Shown here in pieces: positions 21,334 through 36,879 of a stretch of 64,000 nucleotides of DNA; position 1 is the first letter of the stretch; each line of letters starts with the position of its first letter. The stretch covers positions 739,501-803,500 of the forward strand of contig SCHM01000008.1 in NCBI GenBank assembly GCA_004123355.1, written 5' to 3'. The translations under genes were made by a program, and so were the position numbers. The notes under the pieces are model-generated. The model saw nothing but the letters and a program-made list of their open reading frames with translations. It was not told the origin of the DNA and did not search any database. This stretch comes from Amphirosellinia nigrospora. Taxonomy: Eukaryota; Ascomycota; Sordariomycetes; Xylariales; Xylariaceae.

Positions 21334-24103
21334 AAGCTAGTTTTTTTTTCGTTTTATTAATTTTATTATTAATAGTTTTATTATTGTTATATTAATAATT
21401 TTATTTTATTGTTTGTATTTTTATCGTTTATATTTTCGTTGTTTGTATTTTTATCGTTTATATTTTTATTATTTATATTTAATTATTATTTTGCGGATTA
21501 TAATTAAAATTTTAGTATATTTTAAATTTAATAATAAAACTTTAAATTAAAATCTTTTAATAAGCTTAAAATAACCGACCGTTTAATAAGTATTTATTTA
21601 GCTAAGTTTTAGGTTTAAATATTATAGTTTTAAAAATATAAGTCGGGCAAAAACAATAAGCGGAAAATAATAATAGTAAAAAAAAAAAATACACAGAAAT
21701 AATATTACCTAAATAGTAATAAAAAATAATATTTAAAATAATAATACTTTAATAGCGATATTTAAATAGTAATTAAAAATAATAATTAAAATAGCAATAT
21801 TTAAATAGTAATTAAAAATAGTAATTTTAATAGCAATATTTAAATAATAATTAAAAATAATAATTAAAATAGTAATATTTAAATAATAATTAAAAATAGT
21901 AATTAAAACAATAATATAAATAATAATTAAAAATAATAATCTTAATAGCGATATTTAAACAGTAATTAAAAATAACAATCTTAATAGCAATATTTAAATA
22001 AAATTAAAAATAGTAATTAAAACAGCAATATTTAAATAGTAATTAAAGACAATAATTAAAATAATAATATTTAAATAGTAATCGAAAATAATAACGTTTA
22101 AATAATAATCGAAATAGTATATAAAATAAATAACAATAATAAATTGTTTAAGTAAGCTATTTAATAAGTTCTTAAAATTAATAATAAATAATATATAAAC
22201 GTTATATAATTTTAACTACGATATTTAAGTTTTAGATTATTTAAATATATTAAAGTATTTTATTTGTTTAACTTTTTAATAATTATATAGCGTTAATATA
22301 AAACTTAATGTTTAGCTTAGTTTTATATAGTAATATTTAAAGGATTTTTGTTTTTTATTTAAAGTTTTTTTATATAAATTAAGTTTTAAATATAAAAGTT
22401 TTATAAAAACTATTATTAGCTAGTTTATTATTTTATAATTTATTTAAATTAATATAGTAATATTTAATAGCTACTAGGGCTTATAAATAGCTATACTATA
22501 TAGTTCGAATTATAATAAATAGTTAAAGTTTATCCGTTAAAATATCCTAATTATTTTTATACGTGCTAAAAATAAAGATTAAAGATTAATTAAATAAAAA
22601 AACTTTTTATATATAGCTATATAGTTAATAAAGCTTACGGAGATTTACTGGTTTTTTATACAATAATAAAGTTTATACTTTATTTTTACGTAGATTATAA
22701 TAGTGCGTTAAAATATTCTAATTATTTTCGTACGTTAAAATATCCTAATTATTTTTATATATTAAGATATTTTAATAACTTTTATTTATTTTGCTGTTTT
22801 AATTAAGTTTAGCTATTAAAATATTTTTATTATTTTTATCCGTTAAATAATGCTTAATAACTAGTTAGTTTAAATTATATATAGCTATATATTAAAAAAA
22901 ATATATGCGGTATAAAGTTAAAAGCTTTTAATTTATTTTATATTATAATATATATATTTTTAATTTTAAGCTTAATTATTAATTATTTATTTATTAAACT
23001 AATTAATAATTAAATTAAATATTTAAATAATAGGTTAATTATATATACGAGCTATTTTTATAGTATTTTATATAGCGCGATATATTATAATAAATATTAA
23101 ATAATTATTAAGCAAGTATGTTTTTATACTATAATTTTTTTAATTAAGTATATAAATATATAGCTATTAAACATAAAGCATTAAAAACTTTTTGTTTATA
23201 AATTTATTTTTATTTTAATTATATATTTTTAATTATTTTTTAGCGTAATTATTTTAATCGTTATAAAAATAACCTAAATTTTATTTGGTCGATAAATTAT
23301 AATAATAATATTTTTTTTAAAGCTTTTTTTAATACTTATAATATTATATTTATTATTTTTTTATTTTTCCCGAAACTTAATATAAAGTTATTTTAAATTA
23401 TATATTAAATATTATTTTTTATTAAAAATATAAAAAACTAATTCGTAAGTTATAATATATATATTAAATATTTTAGATATTTTTTATATAATATACGTCC
23501 GTTATATAAATTAAATAGAAAAAAAAAAAAAAAAATAAAAAAAAAAAATAAAATATAATAAAAAATATAATAATAAAAATAAAAGTAATAATATAATAAT
23601 AATAAAAATAATATAATATTTAATATATAAATAGTAAAATTAATAAAAAAAATTATAAATATAATATTAGTTTTAAATTTATATTAATAATAAATTTTTT
23701 GCTCGGAAAAAATAAAATCGCGAATTATTTAAAGCAAATTATAATAAGTTTATATAATTATTTAATATAATAGCTAATTATAAAATAATATAATAAATAA
23801 TTATTAAAATAATATAAAAAAAATTAATTTTATTAGTTTATAGTTATTATTTTAAAATTTAAAAAGTTTATTTTTTTTAGCTTTTATTTAATTTATTATA
23901 ATAGCTAAAAATATAATAAACTATATTAAATAGTTTATTTATTAAGTTTAAAATTTTATATTAAACGTTAATAATAGCTAAAAATAAAATAATTATTAAA
24001 TAACTAAATAATAATAAAAAACAAAAATATCGATATTACGTACGTTATTTTTAAAACTTTATACTTACTATTAAATAAAAAAAAAAAAAGTATTTAATAG
24101 TTT
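21334..24103. repeat. Near-identical duplicate of 18,505-21,332, probable assembly redundancy
   Basis: It follows 18,505-21,332 base for base, with differences mostly limited to single-base losses in homopolymer runs and short repeats. An example is ATTGTTATTATTAATAATTTT, which lost bases in the second copy. The RIP substitutions are shared. Independent tandem copies under RIP should differ by many C/T and G/A changes, as copies 1 and 3 do. The same stretch read twice at low quality is the simpler explanation. Confidence 0.7.
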
Positions 24104-24542
24104 AATAAATATAATAATACTATAAATAGTAGTAGCGCTAATATAAATTTAATAATTTAATAAATATTTAATAGCATAAAAAAATAAAAATAAAAAAACA
24201 AAATATAAAATAATTTTAAAAAATATATTTTATTATATTTAAACTTTATATATAATTTTATATAAATTATAAGCTTTATTTATTTATAAAATAATTTTAT
24301 AAAATAAATATTTTATTTTATTATTATTTTTTATTAGTTATAAAAATATTTTATTAAAATGTTTATTAAGCTAGCTTTATTATAAAAATTTAAATATAAA
24401 TATTAAAAGCTAGCTTTATTAGCGGTATTATAAATGTTTTTATAATATAAATAAAGCATTTGCGAACGTTTTATTTTGTTTATATTTTGTACGGATATTA
24501 ATTTTATTAAATTTTTGCTTAGTTTTTATTATTGTTTTTATT

Positions 24543-24581
<39 letters not shown>

Positions 24582-27500
24582 CTTTTTTTTTTTCTTATTG
24601 TTTTTAGTATACAATAAAAAAAATCGTTAAAAATCGATTAATTTAACTATTAAAAATTCTTAAACTTATAATAAATAATTAAAACGTTAATTATATAAAT
24701 TTTAATATTTAATAGTTAAGCTATTATTTAGCTATAATATAATTATATATAAATATTTATTAGTATAAAAGTTTTATTAAAAAAAATTAATAAAAATATT
24801 TTTTTTTAGCGTAAAAAAGTTTACGCTATTAATAATTTATCGTTTAATATTTTTAATTAATTATAATTTAGTTTATTTAAACTAAATTTGTTTTAAAGCT
24901 AAAATTTTTAGTTTTATATATAAATTAACGCATATTAAAATAATAGCTGGACGTTTAAAAAGCCTAAAAATAAGCTTTTTTGTTGCTATATTAAACGTTT
25001 ATATTTTAGATATTTATTAATAATACTAACTTTTATATAAAAATAAAACTAATTAGTTATTATATTTTTTTAAAATAGCTATAGCTAAAAATTTATTAAA
25101 TTAAAATATTTTAAAACTATTTATTTTTATAAATAGCCTAAAATCGGCTATTATATTTCGATTAAAATAATATTTTTAAAAAATATTTAAGTTCGGGGCG
25201 TAGTTTATAATTAAGTTTAAAATAAATTATTAATATTTATTATATTAAATTAATACTATTTATTAAAAAATAAATAATTATTTATATTATTTAATTTAGG
25301 TTATTTTTTATTATATACTAAAACTAAATATTATTATATTATTTTTAAACTTTAAAAACGTTCCGATTATCCGAACTTATTAAATTATTATATTATAAAA
25401 AATTATTGCTCGGATAATTTATAGCTTAAAAAAGTTTTTATAAGTTTTCGAAAAACATATTTATTATAAATTTTTTTTTAAGTTTAAAAATAATTTATAA
25501 TTTTTTAAATAAACTTAAAAATTATATAAAATATAAAGTTTATTATTAAAAAAATCGAATAAAAAATATAATATTTAAATAAAATAGCTAAAAAAAATAT
25601 ATACGGACTAAAAAAAAAAGCTTAAGTTATAAATAATTTTAAAAATATAAAAATATTTACTAATAATTATTAATTAAATATTAGGTTATATAAAAAAAAA
25701 TATTTATGTTATTTTAAGCTTTAAATATTATTTTATATAAAATATATTAAATTTAATAATAAACTTTAAAAAACTTTTAAAGTTTATTAAATTTTATATA
25801 AAAAATAATTAAAAATTATTAAATTTTAGCTTAAAAATTAATATTAATCGAATATTTTATAACGTTAGTAATAATAAAAATAAAACTACTAAAATATAAA
25901 GTTTTTTAAACTTAAAAAACTTTTTTATAATTTATAATATTATTATAAATTAATGTTAAAATGTTATAAAATTATCGAATAGTTTTTTTATATATTATAA
26001 TCGAGCTTATATTTTATATTAAATTTAGTAATTATTTAAATATATTAACTTTATAAAATTAGTAATAAAAATATATATTAGCAATTTTTCGTAATTAATA
26101 ACTTAGTTATTTTAATACCGTGTTTTTAAAAAGCGAGCTAAAATATATATTAAAAGTTATTAATATTGTTTTTTCGAAATATATTTTTTTTTATTTTTTT
26201 TTACTTTACTAATTTAATTAAAATATTAGTAAAAAAAATTATATAAAATCTTAAAAATAATATTAAAGTATTTTTTTTTCTTGTTTTTTTTTATAAAATA
26301 TTATAAAACTTAATAATATTAATATTTCGTTATTTTTTATATTTATTTTTAGCTTATTAAAACTATATATTTTTATAATTATTAATATTTATTACCGTTT
26401 TAAATAAATATTATTTTTAATTAAAATTGTTTAAATTTAAGTTTAATATTCTTTAATAATAATTTAAATAGCTATAAATTGTTATTATATAATATATCGT
26501 TTAAAATAATATTTTTATTTATTTAATTTATTATTTTATTATTTTAAGCTAGTTTCTTGTTTTATTAATTTTATCGTTAATAGTTTTATTATTATTACTA
26601 TTAATAATTTATTTTTATTGTTTTTTATCGTTTGTATTTTTATTGTTTATATTTTTATCGTTTATATTTTTATTGTTATATTTTCGTTATTTATATTTAA
26701 ATTATTATTTTATAGATTATAATTAAAATCTTTAATATATTTTAAATTTAATAACGAAACTTTTAAATTAAAATCTTTTAGTAAGCTTAAAATAATTAAC
26801 TGTTTAATAAATATATTATTTAACTAAGTTTTAAGTTTAAATATTATAGTTTTAAAAATATAAATTAAATAAAGCAATAAGCAAAAAGCGATAATAATAA
26901 AAAAGAAAAATATATATAAAAATAATACTACTTAAATAGTAATAAAAAATAGTGTTTAAAATAATAACGCTTTAATAGCAATATTTAAATAATAATTAAA
27001 AATAATAATTAAAATAGCAATATTTAAATAGTAATTAAAAATAGTAATTTTAATAGCAATATTTAAATAGTAATTAAAAATAATAATTAAAATAGCAATA
27101 TTTAAATAATAATTAAAAATAGTAATTAAAATAGTAATATTTAAATAATAATTAAAAATAATAATTTTAATAGCAATATTTAAACAATAATTAAAAATAA
27201 TAATTTTAATAACAATATTTAAATAATAATTAAAAATAATAATCTTAATAGCAATATTTAAACAATAATTAAAAATAATAATTAAAATAACGATATTTAA
27301 ATAATAATTAAAAATAATAATTAAAACAATAATATTTAAACAATAATCGAAATAGTAACGTTTAAACAATAATTAAAAATAATATATAAAATAATAATAA
27401 TAATAAATTATTTAAGTAAACTATTTAATAAGTTCTAAATTAATAAGTAAAATATATATAAACGTTATATAATTTTTAGCTACAATATTTAAATTTTAAA

Positions 27501-28580
27501 TTATTTTAAATATAGTTAAAATATTATTTACCGACTTTATTAATATATTATAACGTTAATAATATAACCTAATATTTAGCTTAGTTTTATAGCAGTAGTA
27601 CTTAAAGGACTTTTGTTTTTTATCCGAAGTTTTTTTTGTATAAATTAAGTCTTAAGTATAAAAGTTTTATAAAAGCTATTTATTAGCCGGTTTGCCGTTC
27701 TATAATTTATTTAAATTAATATAGTAATATTTAATAGCTGCTAGGGCTTATAAATAGCCGTACTATATAGTTCGAATTATAATAAATAGCTAAAATCCGT
27801 TTATTAAAATATTTTAATTATTTTCGTACGTTAAATATTTAATTATTTTATATATTAAAATATTTTAATTATTTTCGTACGTACTAAAAATAAAAATTAA
27901 AAATTAGTTAATAAAAAAACTTTTCGTATATAGCTATATAGTTATATAAAGCTTATAAAAATAATTTTACTAGTTTTTTATATAATAATAAATATTTATA
28001 CTTTATTTTACGTAAATTATAATAATACGTTAAAATATCCTAATTATTTTTATACGTTAAAATTTTAATTATTTCGTATATTAAAATATCTTAATTATTT
28101 TATATTAAGATTTTAATTATTTTTATATAAAATGTTTTAATTTTTTATATATTAAAATATTCTAATAATTTCTATTTATTTTATTATTTTAATTAAGTTT
28201 AACTATTAAAATATTTTTATTATTTTTGTCCGTTAAGTAATACTTAATAACTAATTAGTTTAAATTATATATAGCTATATATTAAAAAAAATATATATAA
28301 TAAAAACTAAAAACTTTTAATTTATTTTTATTATAATATATATATTTTTAACTTTAAGCTTAATTATTAATTATTTATTTACTAAACTAATTAATAATTA
28401 GGTTAAATATTTAAATAATAAATTAGCTATATATACGAACTATCTTTATAATATTTTATATAGCGCAATATATTATAATAAATATTAAATAGTTATTAAG
28501 CAAATATATTTTTATACTATAATTTATTTTATAATTAAGTATATAAATATATAGCTATTAAATATAAAGTATTAGAACTT
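23188..28580. repeat. 5.4-kb tandem unit, last full copy
   Basis: It has the same landmark order as copy 1 (T tract 24,543-24,597, 15-bp repeat about 26,610, 39-bp repeat about 26,975, 27-bp repeat about 27,800) with numerous C/T and G/A differences from copy 1. It ends AGAACTTTTTATTTATA before a different sequence. If the 21,334-24,103 redundancy is removed, the locus has two head-to-tail copies of about 5.4 kb. The element type is unknown. Confidence 0.7.
26975..27385. repeat. 39-bp minisatellite, third array
   Basis: Ten to eleven 39-bp units. They explain the 137-residue open frame on the minus strand (27,369-26,956, a repeat of NIAIKIIIFNYYL type), which is not a gene: it is a repeat translation with only Ile/Asn/Tyr/Leu/Lys-rich content, as AT-rich DNA dictates. 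Confidence 0.85.
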
Positions 28581-28589
28581 TTTATTTAT

Positions 28590-31500
28590 AATATAATATT
28601 ATACCTAGTATATAATATTATATAACTTAGAATATAAATACGCGATTAATTATATAATCTTAACTTAAAATAAATATATTAAACTTTTAGTATTTAGTTT
28701 TATTATATAGTACTAGCAGCAATAAACTTTAAAACTTTTATACTATTTTTATTTATTATATTAAAGCTAGCTCGAATATTTTAGTATTTAAGTTTAGCTC
28801 GGTATTTATTTTTAAAACTATATTTTTATATTAAATCTTTAAGCGGCAATAAGCTTTTAAAACTTTTATATTATTTTTTATTCTATTATATTAAAGCTAG
28901 CTTAAATATTTTAGTATTTAAGTTTAGTTTAGTATTTATTTTTAAAATTTTATAATAATTTATATAATTATTTTAACTTTATAAAGTAATATTTCGCGAG
29001 CTTTATATATATGATTTTATATAGCACTTATTGCGCACTAACTAATAAAATATAACTTTTAATAATATATTAGTTATTAAGCTATATAGCATATATAAAC
29101 ATTAGCTACGAATTAATAAAATATTATAATACTAAATATTTATATTTTTAAACAAATATTTAAATATAATAAATAATAATTACTTTATTATTTAGTTAAG
29201 TTACGCTAATTAGTTTTAAAAGTTTAGGTTATATCCGGTAAAATAAATAAAATATTTAATAATAAATATAAATATATAAAACGTTTTTACGCTTATAATA
29301 TTTTAAAATATTTAATATAGCTAAAAATAATAATTAAATAATAATAGTAGCTATTAGCTTTTTATATATAATATGTTTTATTTTTTCTTTTTAAAATTTA
29401 GCCGAAATTATATTTTAAGCTTTATTATAATAGTAATTTAGCTTAATATAAAAAAACCGTTAATTTAAATAATTAGTTTTTATAGCTATCCGATTAAATA
29501 ATACTATAATATTATTATTTGCTAAATAATAGCTAAATTTTTTAAATTAAAATTTATATTAAAACGTAATAATACTTTTTATACGTTTAAATAAATATAA
29601 ATAAAATTTAGCTTTATATTTTAACTAGCGATTTACTATTAAGCTTATAATATTTAGTAATATTTTTATATTTATAATTTTAATTTAAATAAATTAAATT
29701 TTTATAAATAATTTAGCTATATAAAAAATTCTATAAGCAATAAAATACTTAGTATAATAATTGCTTTATTTTTATAATATTATATTTATAATAAAAAAAA
29801 ATTAATTTAATATTTAAAATTTTTAGTTTTAAATTATTTTTAAGCTTATATTCTAAAAGTTTAATAAGTTATAATAGTTTTATAGCTAATAGTTTATATT
29901 TTAAATATTTTATTATTTAAATAATATTAATTATGTTTTAATAATAAAAACGTATTATAAGCGCGTATAAATTATAATATATTAGCTTAAAATAATAGTT
30001 TTTTTTTTTTGCTTTTAGCTTAAAATTTTTATTTATTAACCCAAAAGTTAAAAATTATAGCTAAAATATTAAAAAAAAATATAAATATATTATATAACTA
30101 TAATAATAATAAATATATATATAACGAACTATTAATTGCTTATATATATTAAATAGCTTTTAATTAATAATAAATTATTTATACGCGATAATATTTATAA
30201 AATTAAATATTTATATATAAAAACTAACTAGTAATTTTTTAGCTATATATTATTTTTAATAAATTAGAAAATAACGAATAATTTAATTATAGCTTTTTTA
30301 TTATTTTTTTAACCCGTTTTTATATTTTATTAGCTTAAGCTTTTTTTTATAAAAAATATATTATTTTTATTATTATATATCGCTGTTATAAATAAGCTGC
30401 TAATAATTAATATTTAAGCTTTAGTTAATAAATTAACGTAAAGATTTTGTATATAATTTAAATAGCTAAAATTTAAATAAAATAACTTAATAATATTATT
30501 TGCTATAAATATTAGCTATATTTAATAATTATTTATTATTTTATATAATATAAATACGTTTTAATATTATAATATTAAACTATTAATAATAAATTATAAC
30601 ATTAATTATACAATTTAAGTTTTATATAGTTATTATATTATAAAACTTAAATAATATATAATATTAATATAAATAATATAAAGCTAATTATATTATATTT
30701 AAAAGCTATTAAACTATAACTAATAATATAATATATTAAGTTTTATTAAATTAAAATCTAGTTAAGTTTTACTATAAAATAGCTATATATAATAATATAA
30801 TTTTTAATAAATATTTTAAAAATAGTTATTTATACTAAAATTAATATAAATAGTAATAAAATTAAAAACTAATCCTATTTTAAAATAATAAAAAAAATTA
30901 TTTTTATTATTATTGTTTTTTTTATTTTTATTATAATAATTATTGTTTTATATTTAAATATAATTATTTTTATATTATTAAAATTTATTTTTATTTTTTT
31001 TTGTTTTTTAATTTATTTATAAGTTTTTTTTTAGTTTTTTTAATAACGATAAACTTATTATAATTAAAATAACTTTTGTTATTTTTAATAATAATAATAA
31101 AAAATAATATTTTAAAAATAATTAAAATAAAATAGCTATAAATATAAGCTTTTAAATATAAATAAAAAAATAAATTAAATATTAAAACTAATATAATAAA
31201 AAAATATAATATACGAATTATTTAATATATTAATAAATATATAAAAAAAGTTATTATTATTGCTTAAAAAATATTATTAAAAATATTTATTTAAATAAAA
31301 ATAAAATAAAGCTGCTTAAAAATATATTTAAAGTATATATTAAATTAAATTATTATTATTTTTTAGTATTAATATATTTTAACTATTAATATTATAAAAA
31401 ATATATTATTAAATTTTAAAAAACAAAAAATATATAATTATTTTATTTAAAATAACTTTAAACTTTATAAAATAAAAACGTTTAGCGAAAAGTTTGCTTA

Positions 31501-34500
31501 AAGTATATTTAATAATAATATTAACGAAAAGATTTTTAACTAAAATAATAAAAATAATAAAAAAATAATAAAAAAAATTATTTACTACTAATAAATAGAT
31601 TTATTAGCTTTACGGCTAAATAATTAAATATATTAAATAGTTTTTCCGAGATATTAATATATTTATTAATTTTTAGCTATTTTATATAGTTAATAAAATT
31701 AATAAAATTATTAAAATAAATAATTATAAGCATTAAAAATAATTATATTATATTAAGTTTTATAGCTAAACTTATTTTTTTTTTAGTATATATAATAAAA
31801 ATTATTATAAGCTTCGAAACTAAGCTGTTTTAATATTATAAAAGTAATAAAAAATATTATAGCTCTAGGAATATTTTATAAAAACGTGCTAAAAAAGGTT
31901 TTATAAATAGCTAATAGCTTAGGTTAATTTGCTTTTATAGCTTTTATATTAAAAGCTATATATTTTTAAAATATTAAAAAGTAGCTAATTATATTAAATA
32001 TTAATTTAAATAATAATATTAATATAAAAAATATAAAAAATAAAAAGCATTTATTATTAAACAATTAATAAACTTTTATATTTTAAGTTTATAAACGATA
32101 AAGATTTTATTTTAAAATATTTTTAATTTAGCGCCGAATTATAGCAAAAAACATTATTATTTTTAATTTTAAGTTTTTTATTAAAATCGATAATATTAAC
32201 TTAATTAGAATCGCTTTAAATATTAAAGTTAAAATATAGCTATATTAGTATATTATATTTTTTAAAGAATAATAATATTTATAACTATACTATAAAATAT
32301 ATTATAATAGAATTTATTAATTTTATCGAAATTTTTAGTATTATATAAGTATTAAAGAACGTTATTATAAGTCGATTATTAATTATTTATATTTAGGTTA
32401 AAATATTTATATTTTTTAATAGGTTTATTTATAATAAAAACAACTTTTTATTAATAGCTAAAGATTAAAATAGCTGATTAATATATTAATTTTTAGTTCG
32501 TTATTAAAAGTATTATTCCCGAATAAACGGTTTTTAAGCCGGTAAATAATTTTATATAGTAACTTATATATTTTTACTAAAAATAATCTATTAATTATAT
32601 TTTAAAGCTATATATATTAATAAGCAGGCTAATATTTTTTAATAAAAGTTAAATAAAATTATTAAGTAAAAGGTTAATTAGCTTGTTAAATTAGTAGTTA
32701 AGGGGCAAAAAAAAGCATAAAAAAATCGAAAGCTAAAAAAAAAGTTATATATAAATTTTTTTTTTTTTTTGCTTTTAATTCGGAAGTTTAATTTATAGCT
32801 TATTTTTTTAGCGCTACTAACGCCTAATAATAAAAAATATTTTAATAAATATAATAATATATTATTAAAGTTTAAACTATTTATTTAGATTTTATTTATT
32901 AGCTATTTAAAATAATTATATAACGAATTATAAATATATATTTATTTATATTTATGTTTTAAAACTAACTTTTTAATAAATAAAAAAGGTATTATAACTA
33001 ATTTAATAAAAAAAAACTAAATATATAAAATATAATAATAGTTATAATAAATATACTATATAATTAAATCTTAATATAACTATTAATAAAATACTAAGCT
33101 TTTATTTTAATATTTTATATTTTTTTTATAAAAAGTTAGTATAACTATATAATAGCTAAAAATTAATTATAATAATAATTTAAAAGAAAATATATATAAT
33201 AGCTTAATAAATAGCTTATTATATTTTTATAACGTTAAATATTATTAATTAAAGCTTTAATATAATATATATACTAGTATATTTTGCTTTAAAAAAAAAA
33301 GCGTTTTGTTTTATTTTTATTATTTTTTAATAATATATTTTTAATAATTATTTTTTGCTTTATTAATAATATATAATAAATATAATATAATTTACTATAT
33401 TTTTTATATTAATTTTTAACTATTTTATTATATAGGCCTTTTTTATTATAATAATAACGGCAGCTTTTTATAAACGTTTGTTTAATATATATTAAACCGG
33501 GCTTATTATTATAAATTTAAAGCTATTAATATTTTTTTTTACTATATTTATTTAATTATTAATTTTTATTTATTTAAATAACTTTTTTATTTTAGTTAAA
33601 TATTAATATAATTTTTATATTTTTATTATAAATTTAAAAAATATTTTATAGCTATAAAAAACATTATAATATATATAGCTAAAATAAAAAACTTAAAAAA
33701 AAAAAAAAAATATAATATAATTAATATATTAAAGTTAAAAATATTAATAATTAATATATTAAAGTTAAAAATATTAGTAATTTTAAAATATTAAATTAAA
33801 AATTAAAGCAAAAATTAACTATTAAAATTATTAACTTAGATTTTTTAATATTAATTTTAAACTATATCGAATTAGCGTTTATAAAAATATTATTATTTTA
33901 AGTTTTATTAAATTTTTTTAAATTTATAACTAAGTAATAAATTATAGCGTTTCGATATTTATATAAAAATTATTTTTTAAAAATATAGCAAGATTTTTTT
34001 ATTAAACGTTATATTAAAATTTAAAATATATTTTTTAAACTAAAAATATAAAAACTATTAAAAAAAATATAAAATATATATTTTAAATTTTATTGCTTAA
34101 TATAGTTTTTTTTTAAAAGTAATATATTCGATTATTATTTAAATAATATTAATATATTTATTAAAGGTTTATAATTATTTAGTAATATATAAAAAATTCT
34201 ATTATTTTTTAAAAAGCTTAAAAATATTATAAATAAAATATCTGCTTAAACTATATATATTATATTTTAATTTAAGCTTTTTTGTTTATATTTCGCGAAA
34301 AAATTAAAAAATATATTTTTATTATATATAGGCGCATATATTGTTTATATTTTATAATTAAATTTAAAAAACTTTTATAAAAATTTAATTTAGCTATTAA
34401 TTAAGTTATTATATTAAGCATAATATTATATAATCGCTAGTTTTTAAAGCAAAAATATTTAAAATTAAAAATAATGCTATTTAGTTAAACGAAAAAAAAT

Positions 34501-36870
34501 TTTAATTATAATATATATATTATAATATTAATAAAACTAAAATATTAAATATAGTATACTATACTAAAAGCTTTTAATAAATAGGATAATTATATAATAA
34601 TATAAATAAAAATAAAGAATTATTATATTAATAATAACATTAAGCTTTTATTTATTATTTTAAATAATATTTATTATTAAGGATTAATTATATATATTTA
34701 GTTTATATTAATAATATATTTTATTTTAAAAAATAATAATAGTAAGCTTTTATAAATTTTAAAAATAATAAATAATAATGTTTAATTTTTATTAATTAGA
34801 AAACTTTATTATATATTATATTAGTTATAGCTACTAAAACGTATAAATTATATTTAATTAATAAGTTATTAAATAATATTTAAACTTTAAAGTTTTCGAA
34901 TTATTTTAAGTTTTATTTTATAACCGGGTATTTTGCTTTTTTTAATTTTTTAGGCTTTTATTTTTCGTAAAATATTTTAAAATAACGTTATTATAAGCGA
35001 CTATTTTAGTTATACTTTTATTTTTATTTTTTAAAAATTTTATACTTTTTATGCTTATTTTTATTACGTTTGTTTATATACGCTAGGCTAAAAAAGTTAT
35101 AAAAGCTATTTTTACGGTTTTTTTTAAACTTATAAAAAGTAGTACTAGTTTTAATAATAATTTTATGTAGCGGCTATTATACTTAAAAGTCTATAAACTA
35201 TATACGCGCGTAATAACGCTACTAATAATATAAACTTTTTTAATAAAAATATAATACGTAAGTTTAGTAATTATTAGTATTTTCGCTCGCGCTTTAGATT
35301 TAAAGCGTGTACCCCCGGAAAATCTATTAGTTCGTTTTAATTAAACTATTTAATTTTAGATAATTCCGATTAAACTATAGTTAATAGTAAAAATTAGAAC
35401 TTATTTTTTAAAAAAAAAAAATCGGCAGCTTTAAAGTTTTTTTATAACTTATAGATAATTTTCTTTTAAGCTTATTAACGTTTTTAACTTTTAGGTTTTT
35501 TTTTATAACTTATTAAATTATATATTTATTTTTTTTAATAGCTATATTTATTATTATTAGTTAGTTAATTAAATATAAAATAAAAAGCTATTATATTATA
35601 AAAGCTATTTTTAAAAAAAATAAAAAATAAGCTATTTATATTATTTTAAATATATTTTTAAACTTTTTAAAAACCGGACTATAGTTAATTTTTTATAAAA
35701 AAAGTTATATTAAAACAAAATAAACTTTTAATAAAGTTGTTTTTTTAAATATAATTCGGCTAATTAAATTATTTTTTTTTTTAAGCTAGTTAAACAAAAC
35801 TTTTTATTTTTTAGCTTTAAACTATTCCGACTTTTTTTTAGTCGATTATTATTATTTAGTATATTAACTATTAAAATTTTTATAATTTATATATATATAA
35901 AAAAATATTTTATGTTATATATAGCAAAATATATATTTTAGGGCTTTAAATAATACGTTAATTATTATAGCTTATATTTTGCTTTAAATTTTATATACTT
36001 TATTTATTTTATTATTAAAAATAATAAAATTTTAAAGCGTTTAAACTTATTATATAAGCTTTAAACTTTAAAGATAACTTTAATATAATAAATACTAAAG
36101 TTTTTATTATTATTTTTTTTACCGCTTTTAAACTTTTCTGCTAAATAAAAAATTATTTATAACGCGTAAAAAAAGTAGCGCTATTTATAACCTCGTTAGC
36201 GACCTTTCTAGTAATTAAATCTTTTTATTACTAAAAACGTGTATTTTATAGCTTTTTTTTAACTATTATTAGCTAGCTTTTAGCCGCTTTTTATAGTATA
36301 GCTTTATAATATATAATTAGCCCGCCTAGACTACGTTTAATAGTTTAGCTAGGACTTTTTTTGTTTAGGCTTATATTATAAAAGAAAAATTATTTTTTTT
36401 TTCTTTTAAGCTATACTAAAAGGCCTATTTTTAGTTAGTTCTTAAAAAATAATAACTTTTAATCGGACTAACCGCCTTTTTACCGCTAATAAAAAAACGG
36501 CTAAAAAGCTTTTATAATTATTTAAGCGTAAATATAACGGTTGTTTTTTATATATAATATTTTATTTTATTTAATAAATAAAAAACAAATAAATATAGTT
36601 TTAGTTTAAAAACTTTAAATATATTTTATTAATATATATATATATAAAAGTTATAAATTATAATAATATTTTTTTCCTAGGGGTAATTAAAAAAAAAACC
36701 CCCCGGGGTTATAATATACGTTAGCAAAAAAAATAAAAATAAACTTATTTTTTTATTAACTCGACCTATTTTTATATTATTAGTACCTAAGTATATAAGC
36801 TTTATATAATATATACTGTTTTTTTAAACGCTTTTTTAATAACTTTATTATAAATTTATTAAAAGCTTTT
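28590..36870. other. RIP-degraded DNA of unassigned origin
   Basis: This is an 8-kb stretch with no domain I can defend on either strand. It contains a direct duplication of about 127 bp (about 28,716-28,842 and 28,843-28,960; CAATAAACTTTAAAACTTTT and CAATAAGCTTTTAAAACTTT). It also has a few less-mutated words: CGCGCTTTAGATTTAAAGCG then TGTACCCCCGG (about 35,290-35,320) and a CCTAGGGG...CCCCCCGGGG patch (36,676-36,705). The right part (about 33,500-36,870) may hold the first ORF of the LINE relic that follows. Confidence 0.55.
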
Positions 36871-36879
36871 TTATGCCCG

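Noticed and set aside
26956-27369. 137-residue minus-strand open frame as a gene
   Set aside because: It is a translation of a 39-bp tandem repeat in AT-rich DNA and has no domain. The first and second arrays do not keep it open.
28590-33600. Transposase (piggyBac- or mariner-like) on the minus strand
   Set aside because: A few residues looked suggestive around 29,500, but no catalytic motif or spacing could be defended after RIP.
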